From the NCBI GenBank assembly GCA_029287395.1, contig JARFRF010000010.1, positions 1 through 55,510 of the forward strand: DNA of 55,510 nt, written 5' to 3'. Positions 27,601-36,809 of the stretch are shown here, in pieces (position 1 is the first letter of the stretch; every line of letters begins with the position of its first letter). The notes under the pieces were generated by a model. That model saw nothing but the letters and a program-made list of their open reading frames with translations. It was not told the origin of the DNA and did not search any database. This DNA comes from Methyloceanibacter sp. Lineage in GTDB: Bacteria > Pseudomonadota > Alphaproteobacteria > Rhizobiales > Methyloligellaceae. The position numbers and the translations under genes are program-made.

Positions 27601-27626
27601 TTACCGCTTTTCGACTTGGTCACCAT
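24606..27626 (-). CDS. ileS: Isoleucyl-tRNA synthetase
   Basis: Class I aminoacyl-tRNA synthetase of 1006 residues that charges tRNA-Ile and edits mischarged valine. The HIGH motif appears in [15 protein letters not shown], the KMSKS loop in [13 protein letters not shown], and [14 protein letters not shown] marks the N-terminal part of the catalytic domain. The C-terminus has only a relic of the zinc ribbon seen in E. coli: [14 protein letters not shown] keeps one Cys of the first pair and the second CxxC is absent, which I also expect in related alphaproteobacteria. The first 25 residues are a polar Ser/Lys extension. It lies between ribF and lspA on the same strand. Confidence 0.96.
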   Translation of the reverse strand: MVTKSKSGKSAASPAPHASGSPQTDRDWSETLFLPKTDFPMKAGLPKREPELLQRWAEMGLYERLREKGRGQEMFVLHDGPPYANGHLHIGHALNKILKDVICRSQSMMGKDANYVPGWDCHGLPIEWKVEEEKYRSKGKAKPDFSDSEAIVAFRRECRAYAAHWLDVQRDEFKRLGIEGDWDDPYTTMNYGAESTIARELMKFAMNGLLYRGSKPVMWSVVERTALAEAEVEYQEIESPAIYVKFPVMSGPKGSSIAGPLGEASVVIWTTTPWTIPGNRAISFSPSIAHGLYEVTEAPEDNWAKVGEKLILADALAETIKGAARIEEWTRLQDVTPDVLIEVECAHPLRDEDTYLFKVPLLAGDHVTEDAGTGFVHTAPGHGADDYNIWVESEGLLRDRGIDKTIPFTVDEAGFFTSDAPRFEGKRVVNDKGKFGDANETVIRALVEAKALVARARYRHDYPHSWRSKKPIIYRATPQWFIAVDEGFDLGGTLRSRAMDAIEKTRFVPPQGEKRIKGMVETRPDWVVSRQRAWGVPITVFVHKETGEVIPRRDFNASGELIDRIATAFESEGADAWFVEGAKERFLEGLVDDPEAWDKVGDILDVWFDSGSTHAFVLEQRPDLKWPASLYLEGSDQHRGWFQSSLLEACGTRGRAPFDEVLTHGFVNDEDGRKMSKSLGNVVSPQDVIRQSGAEILRLWAMSSDYADDLRIGPDIIKANVDSYRRIRNTLRFLLGNLAHYREDSTVAYKEMPELERYLLSRIAELDVLVREGYIAYDFKRVFHALLNFCVNDLSAFYFDIRKDALYCDPINSLQRRASLTVLDRLFSALTAWFAPMLCFTMDEAWMTRFPNDSGSVHLRDFPNVPDDWDNQALGAKWNKVRQVRRVVTGALEVERREGRIGSSLEAAPKIHVSDDELMSAVDELDLAEIAITSAASLIAGEGPADAFRLEDVPGVAVVFTRAEGTKCARSWKILPEVGTDPEFPTLSPRDAEAVRQFDQVLRKAG

Positions 27627-27695
27627 AATTCCTAATTCCGCCAGAGTTGGATCGCGCAGGCGCGATTCGATGTGCGAGGCGTTCTAGCAACGGGG

Positions 27696-28694
27696 CTAGA
27701 GACAATCCAGTGTCCGCGTGGCCAGAGCGGCGCCAAGGGGGAACTGCCGCATGGGATCGTGCGCCTCCACGCTTGCCAAGACTGTGCGCGCGGCCTCACA
27801 GTCTTTTGCCATCTGTGCCGCAAGAGCCTCGCCGGAGGGAAAGACCTCATCCGGACGGATGAAATCGATGAATTCCACCTCGATGGTCTGATCGTAGAGA
27901 TCGCCCGAGAAGTCGAACAAAAATGCCTCTAGTGCCGGTTCGCCTACGCCGAATGTGGGCCGAGGGCCGACATAGCCCGCAGCATCGTGCCGCCCTCCTG
28001 CGTGGTGCACGCGCATGGCATAGATCCCGTGACAGACATCTTGGCCTGGCAGAAGCTTGAAATTCACTGTTGGGAAGCCAAGCCCATGGCCTCGCCCTGC
28101 GCCATGCGCGACCGAACCACGCGCGCGCCACCAGTAGCCCAGCTGTTCGGCGGCTTCCCGGACGCGCCCTTTGGACAGATGGTCACGGATAGCGCTGGAT
28201 GAGAAAACCGTCGCATCCCCAAGCTGAACAGGCTCGACCACGTCGACGCCATAGCCGGCCGCCTCGCCCGAGGCCGCAAGCTGCGTGACCGTGCCCGTCC
28301 TTCCTTTGCCGTAAACGAAGTCATACCCGACCACCACATGACGGGCTCCGAATGCCTTACCCAGAACACCCTCTGCGAAGTCATCGGCCGAGAGATCCGC
28401 GAGCGCTCGATCGAATGGCAGGGCGAAAACAACGTCGAGGTCGAGAGCCTCGAGCAATTCCAACTTCACTGGCAACGGTGTTAGCCGGAAGAACGGCCGG
28501 CTCGGAGCGAAAAACTCCCACGGATGCGGCTCGAAAACCACTGCCCCTGCCTTTCGGCCCTCAGCAGCGGCGATCGCTTTGGCAACGCCGAGCACGGCCT
28601 GGTGGCCGCGATGAACCCCGTCGAAATTTCCGATGGCTAGGACCGCGCCTTGCACGTCAGGCGGTGTTTCCCGCCAGGAGCGTACGATGTCCAT
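27696..28694 (-). CDS. ribF: Bifunctional riboflavin kinase / FAD synthetase
   Basis: Converts riboflavin to FMN and then to FAD. The 332-residue protein has the N-terminal nucleotidyltransferase domain (IGNFDGVHRGHQAVL, about 22-36; VVGYDFVYGKGRTGT) and the C-terminal flavokinase domain (GAGRGHGLGFPTVNF, then YAMRVHH and an FDFSGDLYDQ segment). Starts with ATG at 28694, 25 bp after the maoC stop, and is followed by ileS after 69 bp. The ribF - ileS - lspA order is widespread in proteobacteria. The FAD it produces is needed by GlcD/GlcE here, though there is no specific link. Confidence 0.95.
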   Translation of the reverse strand: MDIVRSWRETPPDVQGAVLAIGNFDGVHRGHQAVLGVAKAIAAAEGRKAGAVVFEPHPWEFFAPSRPFFRLTPLPVKLELLEALDLDVVFALPFDRALADLSADDFAEGVLGKAFGARHVVVGYDFVYGKGRTGTVTQLAASGEAAGYGVDVVEPVQLGDATVFSSSAIRDHLSKGRVREAAEQLGYWWRARGSVAHGAGRGHGLGFPTVNFKLLPGQDVCHGIYAMRVHHAGGRHDAAGYVGPRPTFGVGEPALEAFLFDFSGDLYDQTIEVEFIDFIRPDEVFPSGEALAAQMAKDCEAARTVLASVEAHDPMRQFPLGAALATRTLDCL

Positions 28695-28719
28695 CGGAAA
28701 CCCTTCTGCTTGCGGTAGC

Positions 28720-29157
28720 CTAGTCGCCAGTAGGCCTGCGCGAGACCATCATTAGCGCCTCGCCCACCAGGACGGGCTTCCCGTTAGCCGCACAGACACA
28801 ATCGAAGGAGACGCGCCCCTTTTCCGTATCCACATTGGTCACGGTGCAGGTGGCGACGAGTTCATCACCAATGAAGACGGGACCTTTGAATTTCATGGTC
28901 TGAGACATATACACACAACCGGGCCCTGGCAGCTTGGTGCCAAGCACCGTCGAGAACAAAGAGCCGGTCAGGAAGCCGTGCGCGATGCGCTTCTTGAAGA
29001 TCGTTCCGGCCGCAAACTCCTCGTTCAGGTGAACGGGATTGATGTCGCCAGAGAGCTCCGCAAACTTTGTAATGTCCTCGTTCGTCACGGTCTTGGAGAC
29101 ACTAGCCTCCATTCCGGGGGACAAATCTTCCAGATAATAGCCGTGATCGAGGCTCAT
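28720..29157 (-). CDS. MaoC-like (R)-specific hydratase/dehydratase
   Basis: Hot-dog-fold protein of 145 residues of the MaoC dehydratase family. The (R)-hydratase signature is visible as FAELSGDINPVHLNEEFA, with the Asp and His of GDINPVH as catalytic pair, followed by AHGFLTGSLFSTVLG. Such enzymes hydrate enoyl-CoA thioesters, or supply hydroxyacyl-CoA monomers for polyhydroxyalkanoate; the exact substrate here is unknown. The ATG at 29157 is preceded by GGGAG at 8 bp; the open frame upstream to 29256 is not family-like. It is the first gene of the maoC - ribF - ileS - lspA run and diverges from the CheY-like gene, with 180 bp between them. Confidence 0.87.
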   Translation of the reverse strand: MSLDHGYYLEDLSPGMEASVSKTVTNEDITKFAELSGDINPVHLNEEFAAGTIFKKRIAHGFLTGSLFSTVLGTKLPGPGCVYMSQTMKFKGPVFIGDELVATCTVTNVDTEKGRVSFDCVCAANGKPVLVGEALMMVSRRPTGD

Positions 29158-29337
29158 TCGATGTACTCCCTGCGGTGTCGGTGTTCTTAAGAGGGGCGCA
29201 AAATAGCGAAGGCCTTGCCGCACCGCAATACGTCTCGACCGACAGACAGAATCCAAAGAAAGTTTATGAAAAACAGTAGCTTAATACATTCTTAATCGAT
29301 AGTTCCTAGGCTTGATCCAGGCTGACGGAGGACGGCA

Positions 29338-29727
29338 ATGGCCCTCGATTTCAATATGCCTGTGCTGGTCGTCGACGACTACAACATGATGCTCCGGATC
29401 ATCCGCAACTGCCTCAGACAGCTCGGTTTCATCGACGTGGACGGCGCAAGCGACGGAGGCGAGGCGCTCGAAATGATGCGCGAACGGCATTACGGCCTCA
29501 TCATCTCCGATTGGAATATGGAACCGATGACCGGCTACGATCTCTTGCGGGAGGTCCGCGCGGATGGCGATCTGTCTCGCACACCTTTCATCATGGTCAC
29601 GGCAGACGGCACGTCCGAACACGAAGTCGCCGCGAAGCGCGCCGGCGTGGACGACTATCTCCTGAAGCCGTTCAACGCGGGCGCTTTGAAGTCGAAGATT
29701 GAATCCGCTTTCGACGCACGATCCTAG
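29338..29727 (+). CDS. Single-domain response regulator, CheY-like
   Basis: A stand-alone receiver domain of 129 residues. The acidic pocket is complete: Asp13/Asp14 (VVDDY), phospho-acceptor Asp58 (IISDWNM), Thr88 (MVTADG), Tyr107 and Lys110 (LLKPF). The start VDDYNMMLRIIRNCLRQLGF is very like alphaproteobacterial chemotaxis CheY proteins, so it probably binds a flagellar switch or acts as a phosphate sink or adaptor. No histidine kinase, chemotaxis or flagellar genes are in the window. The ATG at 29338 has a perfect GGAGG ribosome binding site 6 bp away. It is transcribed against its neighbours, between the HAD gene and maoC. Confidence 0.9.
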   Translation: MALDFNMPVLVVDDYNMMLRIIRNCLRQLGFIDVDGASDGGEALEMMRERHYGLIISDWNMEPMTGYDLLREVRADGDLSRTPFIMVTADGTSEHEVAAKRAGVDDYLLKPFNAGALKSKIESAFDARS

Positions 29728-29774
29728 CCCCAAAGCGAACGGCCGCGCAGTTTAGCTCGATCAGCATGTTTGAC

Positions 29775-30653
29775 CTACCACCGCAGCCCATGGGTTGCCG
29801 CGATCGGCGGGCTTGGCTCCTCCGCAAAGAGTGCCGCCAAGTGCTCGGAGTCTAGGAGCCCGACGCTTTCGTCGGGCGCATGGAGCTTGCTTGCCACGAA
29901 GACAGACGGCACGCCGAAAACGCCTGCGCCAATGATGTCGGTCTTGGCGCCGTCGCCAATTGCCAGAACGTCGGATTTCGTAATCGTTTCGCCGCGGGCC
30001 GCAGCTATTTGAGAAGCGGTCTCGAAGGCCAATTCATAGACCGGCAAATGCGGCTTGCCCGCATAGATGACGTCCCCACCCAGGCTCTCATAGGCTGCGG
30101 CAAGAGCGCCCGCGCAGTAGATGAGACGATGGCCGCTTTCGACTTTGTGGTCCGGGTTGGCGCAGATCATCGGCAGGTTGCGCGCAGCAAGGCTCGACAG
30201 CAGGTCCACATAGTCCTCCGGCGTCTCGACCTGGTCGTCAAACAGACCGGAGCACACGATCAGCTCCGCCTCCTCCGGGCTCGTCAACGACACCGCCGCC
30301 TGATCGAAGATCGGCAAATCACGGGCCGGACCGAGATGGAAGACGCGTGCGTCCTTGTGCTTACCCAGCTCGTGACGCGTCAGGTCGCCCGATGACACGG
30401 TGGCGTCATAAGCGTCGTCCGGAACGCCGATAAGGCGCAGCTGGTCCTGCAGAGCCGGACTCGGCCGCGGCGAATTGGAGAGCAGCACGACCACGCCGCC
30501 GCTATCCCGAAAAGCCCGGGTCGCAACGGAAGCATCTGTGAAGGCATCGCGCCCATTGTGCATGACACCCCAGATATCGACGAACCAGGCCCGGCGGCTG
30601 CCGCCAATTTCGCGAATGGAGTCGATCACGGGAATCTTTAGAGAAGCGTCCAT
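29775..30653 (-). CDS. HAD-superfamily hydrolase, class IIA (TIGR01459 type)
   Basis: Cytosolic phosphatase-like protein of 292 residues. The HAD motifs are in order: nucleophile motif WFVDIWGVMHNG (Asp26), motif II VLLSNSPRP, a class IIA cap in the middle, and motif IV AIGDGAKTDIIGAGVFG. The usual second Asp of DxD is replaced by Trp (DIW), as I recall for the TIGR01459 subgroup common in Rhizobiales. Its substrate is unknown. In related genomes it lies beside ribF/maoC, consistent with its place here; only the CheY gene separates them. The ATG is at 30653, and a small exported protein gene diverges from it. Confidence 0.85.
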   Translation of the reverse strand: MDASLKIPVIDSIREIGGSRRAWFVDIWGVMHNGRDAFTDASVATRAFRDSGGVVVLLSNSPRPSPALQDQLRLIGVPDDAYDATVSSGDLTRHELGKHKDARVFHLGPARDLPIFDQAAVSLTSPEEAELIVCSGLFDDQVETPEDYVDLLSSLAARNLPMICANPDHKVESGHRLIYCAGALAAAYESLGGDVIYAGKPHLPVYELAFETASQIAAARGETITKSDVLAIGDGAKTDIIGAGVFGVPSVFVASKLHAPDESVGLLDSEHLAALFAEEPSPPIAATHGLRW

Positions 30654-30784
30654 AGCGCTCGGTTAGAGGCTTGGCGCCTGCGGGTCAAGGATTGCGGATG
30701 CGGCCTGTCGAAGCGCTCCAACCATTGACGCGCCAGTGCTATGCTTGCCCTGAGGAAACAACCAACCACCGCAAGGAGAGTCAG

Positions 30785-31087
30785 ATGTTCCGTTTTAATC
30801 GGACCGTGTTGATTGCAGGATTTGTCGCCACAGGGGGGCTTGGTGTTTTCGCGCTCTCCGGCAGCTCGGCCCTGGCCTTCGGGCCGCAGCCCGCTGTGTC
30901 CGGTCTGTCACTGGTTGTGCCGATCATGGATGAGGAAGACAGCGCTATCGAGAAGGACCTGGAGCCTGACGAGGTCCCGAAGACCAAATCTGGAGGGGAG
31001 ATGATCCCGGTGCCAGATCGCGCAATTACCGATGGCGACGACGTGGAAGACGAAGAATTGAAGCGCGACCTGGAGACAGGTGAATAA
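30785..31087 (+). CDS. Small acidic exported protein, unknown
   Basis: A 100-residue protein with a signal peptide (hydrophobic 9-30, ending SSALA) and a strongly acidic mature part: runs such as MDEEDSAIEKDLEPDE and DGDDVEDEELKRDLETGE. No Cys and no recognisable domain. The acidic tail could bind cations or basic partners, which is a guess. The ATG at 30785 has a very good ribosome binding site (AAGGAGA, about 6 bp); the open frame upstream to 30671 lacks one. It stands alone between divergent HAD and convergent TipF-like genes, about 60 bp from the end of the latter. Confidence 0.6.
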   Translation: MFRFNRTVLIAGFVATGGLGVFALSGSSALAFGPQPAVSGLSLVVPIMDEEDSAIEKDLEPDEVPKTKSGGEMIPVPDRAITDGDDVEDEELKRDLETGE

Positions 31088-31147
31088 GCGGGTCGCAGTA
31101 GTGCCGTCGCATCTCCGTCGCACCGGAATGCCGACGCGCTCTAGATG

Positions 31148-33013
31148 CTAGCTCGCGCCAGCATTCGAGAGCTCGCGAGAGAGCGCTGCGTTCATGGGCG
31201 CTGGTTCAGCGAACAGATGGCCTTGGGCGAGCGCTATGCCCTGGTCGACGAGGGTCGCAACGTCGCCCTCATTCTCGACCTTCTCGATAATCAGTTGGAC
31301 GCCCGCGGAATCGAGGCGCCGCTTGAGCTCGGCGGCTTTGCGTCCAGGTCCTTCCAAGAATTCGGCCGCGCTGATTTTTACGAACCGGAAATTACGATCG
31401 GCCAACCCGTCCAAGCCTGCCTCCAGATCGACGACGTTGTCGAGGCAGAAACCGAAGCCCAGAGCGCTCAATGGATCGAGACAGCTAAGTTCCTTTTCGC
31501 TCAGCCCTTGCATCTCGGCCTGGTTGATCTCGAAAACCAAGCGTTCGCTTAAACCGGCGTTCTCTTCCATGAATTCGACCAGTTCAGGGAAATAGTCGAC
31601 ATCCAACAGCGAGTGCATGGAGATATTGGCGAAGACGCGTTCGATCGGCGCGTCGGGGCCAAGACGCCGCAAAACCTGAACAGCACGGACGACCAGCACG
31701 TTGTCGATTAGCGGCATCAGCGCCGAACGCTTCGCCACCGGCATGTAATCGCCAGGCATAACGATCTCGCCGTCGGTTTTGCGGATGCGTGTCAGGCCTT
31801 CGAAGAAGCGAACCTTGCGCCCAGGCAGTGTCAGCGTGGGCTGCAAATAGAGGTCTACCCTGCCCTGCTCGATACCATGTCGAATGATCTCAAGCATCGC
31901 GTCATCATCATCCTCATCCGCGAAGTCATACTCTGTCGCATCAGAGTCTTCTTCCGGTTGAGGCTCTGGCTCAGGCGCAGATTCTGGTTCAGATGCAGAC
32001 TCCGGCTCAGGTGCTAGCTCCAACCCTGCCTCGGCCTGCACACCAGCAAGCGCCGCAGCCAGCGAGCCCTCCTTAAGGCTGGTTTCAGCACCCGGATCGT
32101 TGATGGCTTCGGAATCAGGTTTGTCTACACCGTCGCCCTCGTCGAGCTCGGCGCTGATTTCGGCATCGGCGGCTTCCATGACATCGACGAGTTCTTCTGC
32201 CTCGGCGGTCTCGATTTCGGCGGCCTCGTCCTGCTCGGGCTGTGATGGCTCTTGCGACGTGGGCTCGACCACGCTTTCCGCGGCGTTTTCAGAAACTTCA
32301 GCAACGACTTCGCGTTCAACGACCAACTCCGCTTCCGGCTCCGCAATAACCTCTGCTTCAGGCTCGGCGATGAGCTCCGGTTCCAGCTCGGCGATCTGTT
32401 CGGGCTCGGCCTCAGGTTCGATCACGAGCTCAGGTTCTTCCACGGGCGCTGGCTCGAAAAGGGTGGGAGACGCCGGCTCGAGTTCCGGCTCCCTATCTGC
32501 AGCAGTCATTGCCGCCATTGCGGGCGCCGCGACAGCAGCGGCTGCCGGTGCACGACCGACCGTCTGGGCGATAAGATTTTCCAAGGCGCCCAGGTCGTTG
32601 ATGATTTTTTGGCGCTGCGCACGGCTCTCATTCGTCACTTCCGCACGAACCGTCTCAATCCGATCGTAAACCTGCTGGAGATCCGCGGAGCCCGCGCCGC
32701 TCGCCACGTGCTTATCGAGCTTTTCGACTTTATCGTTCAGCGCATTGACCCGGGTCATCCCGTCTTCAACGCGATCGAGACGCTGGAGGTCGATGTCGAT
32801 CACCTCTAGCGCCTGCTCCAGATCATCAAGGCGGTCACTACTAACGGCCCCGCCGCCACGTCCACCGCGCAGAAACGTCGTCGCCATCACCAAGAACAAG
32901 GCGGTGGCGCCGATAAGAACCGGCAGCAGCGGCAATCCGGCCTGCATGGTCAGGCCGGCGCCAAAGGCAGCCGCCGTCACGGCCATTGCCACGAGAACGA
33001 TCACATTGAGCAT
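31148..33013 (-). CDS. Membrane-anchored degenerate EAL domain protein (TipF-like)
   Basis: A 621-residue protein. Two membrane helices (about 3-23 and 27-48) are followed by a coiled coil (about 60-150), a long Glu/Pro/Ala-rich acidic linker (about 170-360) and a C-terminal EAL domain (about 372-615). The EAL domain is degenerate: EAL reads EGL (405-407), the DDFG site reads LDNV (524-527), and the region of the catalytic EIT(E) reads EINQ. It is unlikely to hydrolyse c-di-GMP but may bind it. The layout (two TM, coiled coil, linker, inactive EAL) resembles Caulobacter TipF, a c-di-GMP receptor for flagellum positioning; that identity is inference. The ribosome binding site GGAGG lies 8 bp before the ATG at 33013. 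Confidence 0.78.
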   Translation of the reverse strand: MLNVIVLVAMAVTAAAFGAGLTMQAGLPLLPVLIGATALFLVMATTFLRGGRGGGAVSSDRLDDLEQALEVIDIDLQRLDRVEDGMTRVNALNDKVEKLDKHVASGAGSADLQQVYDRIETVRAEVTNESRAQRQKIINDLGALENLIAQTVGRAPAAAAVAAPAMAAMTAADREPELEPASPTLFEPAPVEEPELVIEPEAEPEQIAELEPELIAEPEAEVIAEPEAELVVEREVVAEVSENAAESVVEPTSQEPSQPEQDEAAEIETAEAEELVDVMEAADAEISAELDEGDGVDKPDSEAINDPGAETSLKEGSLAAALAGVQAEAGLELAPEPESASEPESAPEPEPQPEEDSDATEYDFADEDDDDAMLEIIRHGIEQGRVDLYLQPTLTLPGRKVRFFEGLTRIRKTDGEIVMPGDYMPVAKRSALMPLIDNVLVVRAVQVLRRLGPDAPIERVFANISMHSLLDVDYFPELVEFMEENAGLSERLVFEINQAEMQGLSEKELSCLDPLSALGFGFCLDNVVDLEAGLDGLADRNFRFVKISAAEFLEGPGRKAAELKRRLDSAGVQLIIEKVENEGDVATLVDQGIALAQGHLFAEPAPMNAALSRELSNAGAS

Positions 33014-33200
33014 TGCGGGCCCTCCTCAAGCGGCACGGGATGCCGTCAAAACCCGCTCAACCGGACAAGATTCCAACGAAGAGATGGCCTCGGCGTTCCG
33101 GTCGGTCCTGGCTTCTCATGCGCCCCCAACTAAAAAAGCATGAGTGAGAGGCTATTGCAAAGCAACATCAAATTGGCTGCTGCGCCCCTAGGAGACTCGC

Positions 33201-33219
33201 CCGCATTGTGCAAATGCGG
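33201..33219. promoter_or_regulatory. Perfect dyad CCGCATT-N5-AATGCGG
   Basis: Seven-base arms with a 5-base centre (GTGCA), in the divergent region about 190 bp upstream of the TipF-like gene and 180 bp upstream of the groESL -35 box. No T-run on either strand, so it is more like a protein-binding site or a hairpin in a leader than a terminator. Regulator unknown. Confidence 0.3.
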
Positions 33220-33380
33220 AACGCGCGCGGCAGCGGCACAAAGGCTGTCCCGCGTCACAGGTCGCTATAAGGATCACATTGCAACCGGTCGGCAGAGCCC
33301 CTATCTGGTCGGCTAGCGGCTGACGCCAGGAGGGGCGTAAGTCTTGTGCAAATCCTTGCGCACAACAGACTTTGCGTGCC

Positions 33381-33409
33381 TTGACGCGTGACAGAGGCCT
33401 GCGTACAAG
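33381..33409 (+). promoter_or_regulatory. groESL promoter (-35 TTGACG, -10 TACAAG, 17-bp spacing)
   Basis: TTGACG at 33381-33386 and TACAAG at 33404-33409 are spaced 17 bp apart and fit a housekeeping sigma-70-type promoter. The predicted transcription start, about 33416, sits at the edge of the CIRCE repeat (33418-33444), the normal geometry for HrcA repression. The CTTGAC box also resembles the alphaproteobacterial RpoH -35, so heat-shock sigma input is possible. Confidence 0.7.
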
Positions 33410-33417
33410 CGGAACCG

Positions 33418-33444
33418 CTGGCACTCGGGAGGCCTGAGTGCTAA
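33418..33444 (+). promoter_or_regulatory. CIRCE operator (HrcA binding site)
   Basis: The right arm GAGTGCTAA (33436-33444) is identical to the CIRCE consensus. The left arm CTGGCACTC (33418-33426) differs from TTAGCACTC at two positions. The spacer is exactly 9 bp. It lies 34 bp before the groES start codon and next to the predicted transcription start. HrcA bound here would repress groESL under normal conditions and release on heat shock. hrcA itself is not in the window. Confidence 0.93.
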
Positions 33445-33478
33445 TTCGCACATTTCCAGAGGATAGGAGCGTATAGTC

Positions 33479-33766
33479 ATGAAATTCCGTCCCTTGCATG
33501 ACCGCGTGGTGGTCAAGCGGCTTGAGGAAGAGCAAAAGACCAAAGGCGGGATCATCATTCCGGATACGGCGGCAGAGAAGCCGCAGACCGGCAAAGTCGT
33601 CGCAGCAGGCCCCGGCGCCATCGGTGACGATGGCAAAGTGCACCCCCTTGACGTCAAGAAGGGCGACAAAGTGCTGTTCGGCAAGTGGTCGGGAACCGAA
33701 GTCAAGATCGATGGCGATGACCTTCTCATCATGAAGGAGTCGGACATCATGGGCGTTCTTAGCTAA
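33479..33766 (+). CDS. groES: Co-chaperonin GroES
   Basis: The 95-residue heptameric lid of the chaperonin. It has the canonical start [20 protein letters not shown], the mobile loop [17 protein letters not shown] that contacts GroEL, and the C-terminal [19 protein letters not shown]. The ATG at 33479 has a ribosome binding site AGGATAGGAG. First gene of groESL, with promoter and CIRCE upstream and groEL 90 bp downstream. Confidence 0.97.
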   Translation: MKFRPLHDRVVVKRLEEEQKTKGGIIIPDTAAEKPQTGKVVAAGPGAIGDDGKVHPLDVKKGDKVLFGKWSGTEVKIDGDDLLIMKESDIMGVLS

Positions 33767-33835
33767 CCCAAGACCCAATCAAATTAGTTGGTCCACTTGC
33801 GGAAACGCCGATGAGTCGGCGCCGCGGAGGATTGA

Positions 33836-35491
<1,656 letters not shown>

Positions 35492-35517
35492 TCCACGCCA
35501 TCGAGGTTAAGAAACGA

Positions 35518-35548
35518 AAGGGCCGTCCCGATGGGGCGGCCCTTTTTT
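35518..35548 (+). terminator. Intrinsic terminator after groEL (bidirectional)
   Basis: A 12-bp stem (35518-35529 with 35533-35544; one G-T pair) closes a 3-base loop and runs into a six-T tract (35543-35548). On the minus strand the same stem is followed by a T-rich run (TTTCGTTTC), so it can also end transcription of the convergent gene whose stop is at 35562. Confidence 0.93.
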
Positions 35549-35561
35549 CGTCTAAGCGAAG

Positions 35562-36269
35562 TTAGCGCGTAGCTCGACAACCACTATCAGCGGGCAGGTT
35601 CGACGACTCGCCCCACTCATTGGCCGGCACTTTTGGGAACGACTTTCCAAAGTCCTGCTTCACCATCTCGAACTTGAGTGGGACGTTAGAGTTCTTCGGA
35701 AAATCGATAATCCAAAAGTAGTCGTTATTGTCTGCGGGCCACTCGAGCGGCACGCCCGGTAGAATGTCGAGGCGAAACAGCTGTCGGAGTGTCACCGCGG
35801 CCTCCCGCTCGAATCTCGCCTCGTACTCGGGATCGGCGATGTGCCGGCGGTCCCAAACCATCACGATCGTCTTATCCCTGAGCGCGGGATTGTTGAGGAT
35901 GTTGCCTGCGGCCTCGCGCGTACGGGCGTGCAATGCTTCCTCGAGCTTCTTCGGGTCGCTTTGTGGCAGCACTGAATAGTTAATGATCGGCTTGCGCCAG
36001 CTCCAAGAGGCGGGCGTTGCCGTGGCAACTGTCGTGGGCGTTACAGCAAAGAAATACGCAGGCGGCGCCTCTTCGGAAAAGAACGACTTCGCGGCTTTGT
36101 CTCCGAGGTAGTTGTAGCGCAGCCCCTGCGCTCGCTGACTCCCGACTTCGCAGAGCCGCCAGTCATCTGCCGCTTCGGCGCTTGTGAGGATCACGATACG
36201 CGCGGGCGCGGCCGCGGCTATAGCGGTTGTTGCGAAAACAATGACGCTGGCTGCAAGAATACGAAGCAT
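35562..36269 (-). CDS. Exported protein, possibly degenerate histidine-phosphatase fold
   Basis: A 235-residue protein with a clear signal peptide (MLRILAASVIVFATTAIA, cleavage after AAA). The mature protein opens with ARIVILTSAEAADDWRLCEVGSQRAQGL and later has ALRDKTIVMVWDRRHIAD. These resemble the first and third core strands of histidine phosphatases (RHGE, then a late His strand), but the catalytic RHG is absent (LTSAEA), so if related it is probably not an active phosphatase. This is a weak family guess. The ATG at 36269 is preferred over a GTG at 36281. It follows the SRPBCC gene by 34 bp, as the last gene of the minus-strand his unit. Confidence 0.55.
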   Translation of the reverse strand: MLRILAASVIVFATTAIAAAAPARIVILTSAEAADDWRLCEVGSQRAQGLRYNYLGDKAAKSFFSEEAPPAYFFAVTPTTVATATPASWSWRKPIINYSVLPQSDPKKLEEALHARTREAAGNILNNPALRDKTIVMVWDRRHIADPEYEARFEREAAVTLRQLFRLDILPGVPLEWPADNNDYFWIIDFPKNSNVPLKFEMVKQDFGKSFPKVPANEWGESSNLPADSGCRATR

Positions 36270-36303
36270 CAGAAGACCCACCTTTCGTAGCGATGCAGAA
36301 TGC

Positions 36304-36750
36304 TCACGACGCAGCCTGCTCGGCGACGCGCTTTAGATTGGCCATTTGGCGCCTGAGAATACTCATGGTCAGCGGCTTGAATAGAAAGCCGAGGACCTTC
36401 GCGAGCAGCGACTGCAAGGTAAGGTCGGCCGTGTAGTCGAGCTGTGTTCCTCGTTCAGTCGGAGCTAGCTTGTAGCGCACGTCGACGCCGAACCGGCCAT
36501 CCGTTAAACGCACGCCGAGCAAACGCTCGGGATCATATGCCGTGATCAATCCGTCATATGTCTTCTCATGCCCGCCCTCCTTCAACGTCTGACGGAAGCG
36601 CGTGCCGACGGGATCTTCGCTGTTCCGACCGTCAGGGTAAGAGATATCGACCACTTCCGTCATCCAAAGCGGCAATTTGGTATCGTCGTACAGAAAAGAC
36701 CAAGCGACGGGCACCGGCGCGGTGATCTGATTTTCGAACGTGATCTGCAT
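36304..36750 (-). CDS. SRPBCC (START-like) family protein
   Basis: A 148-residue cytosolic protein with the helix-grip fold sequence pattern: MQITFENQITAPVPVAWSFL at the N-terminus, the central GTRFRQTLKEGGHEKTYDG and EIxY-like strands, and a C-terminal amphipathic helix (LFKPLTMSILRRQMANLKRV). The family binds hydrophobic ligands; this type (polyketide cyclase/dehydrase-like) is common and mostly uncharacterised. The start at 36750 coincides with the domain start; a frame back to 36798 exists. It lies 59 bp after hisG on the same strand. Confidence 0.8.
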   Translation of the reverse strand: MQITFENQITAPVPVAWSFLYDDTKLPLWMTEVVDISYPDGRNSEDPVGTRFRQTLKEGGHEKTYDGLITAYDPERLLGVRLTDGRFGVDVRYKLAPTERGTQLDYTADLTLQSLLAKVLGFLFKPLTMSILRRQMANLKRVAEQAAS

Positions 36751-36809
36751 GACCGACGAAGCGTAGCCGCCCCCTTGGCATGCTGCCAGGCACTCCAACG
36801 AAAACGTGA

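Larger units (their letters stand above)
33014..33478. other. 465-bp divergent intergenic region (TipF-like gene / groES)
   Basis: This is the only gap over 300 bp. I see no gene in it; the open frames across it are shadows. It contains an inverted repeat TCATGC...GCATGA (33116-33121/33138-33143), a perfect 7-bp-arm dyad CCGCATT-N5-AATGCGG (33201-33219), and at its right end the groESL promoter and CIRCE element listed separately. The stretch 33220-33380 shows nothing I can name; a small RNA or extra promoter there is possible but unsupported. Confidence 0.6.

Noticed and set aside
31950-32500. Repetitive DNA within the TipF-like gene
   Set aside because: Explained by codons for the Glu/Pro/Ala linker; not a separate repeat family or CRISPR.
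31145-33143. Open frames antisense to the TipF-like gene, Ser-rich
   Set aside because: The Ser-rich frames come from reading the Glu/Pro linker backwards.
33188-33778. Open frame antisense to groES and across its promoter
   Set aside because: Shadow of groES; overlaps the CIRCE region and has no protein-like composition.
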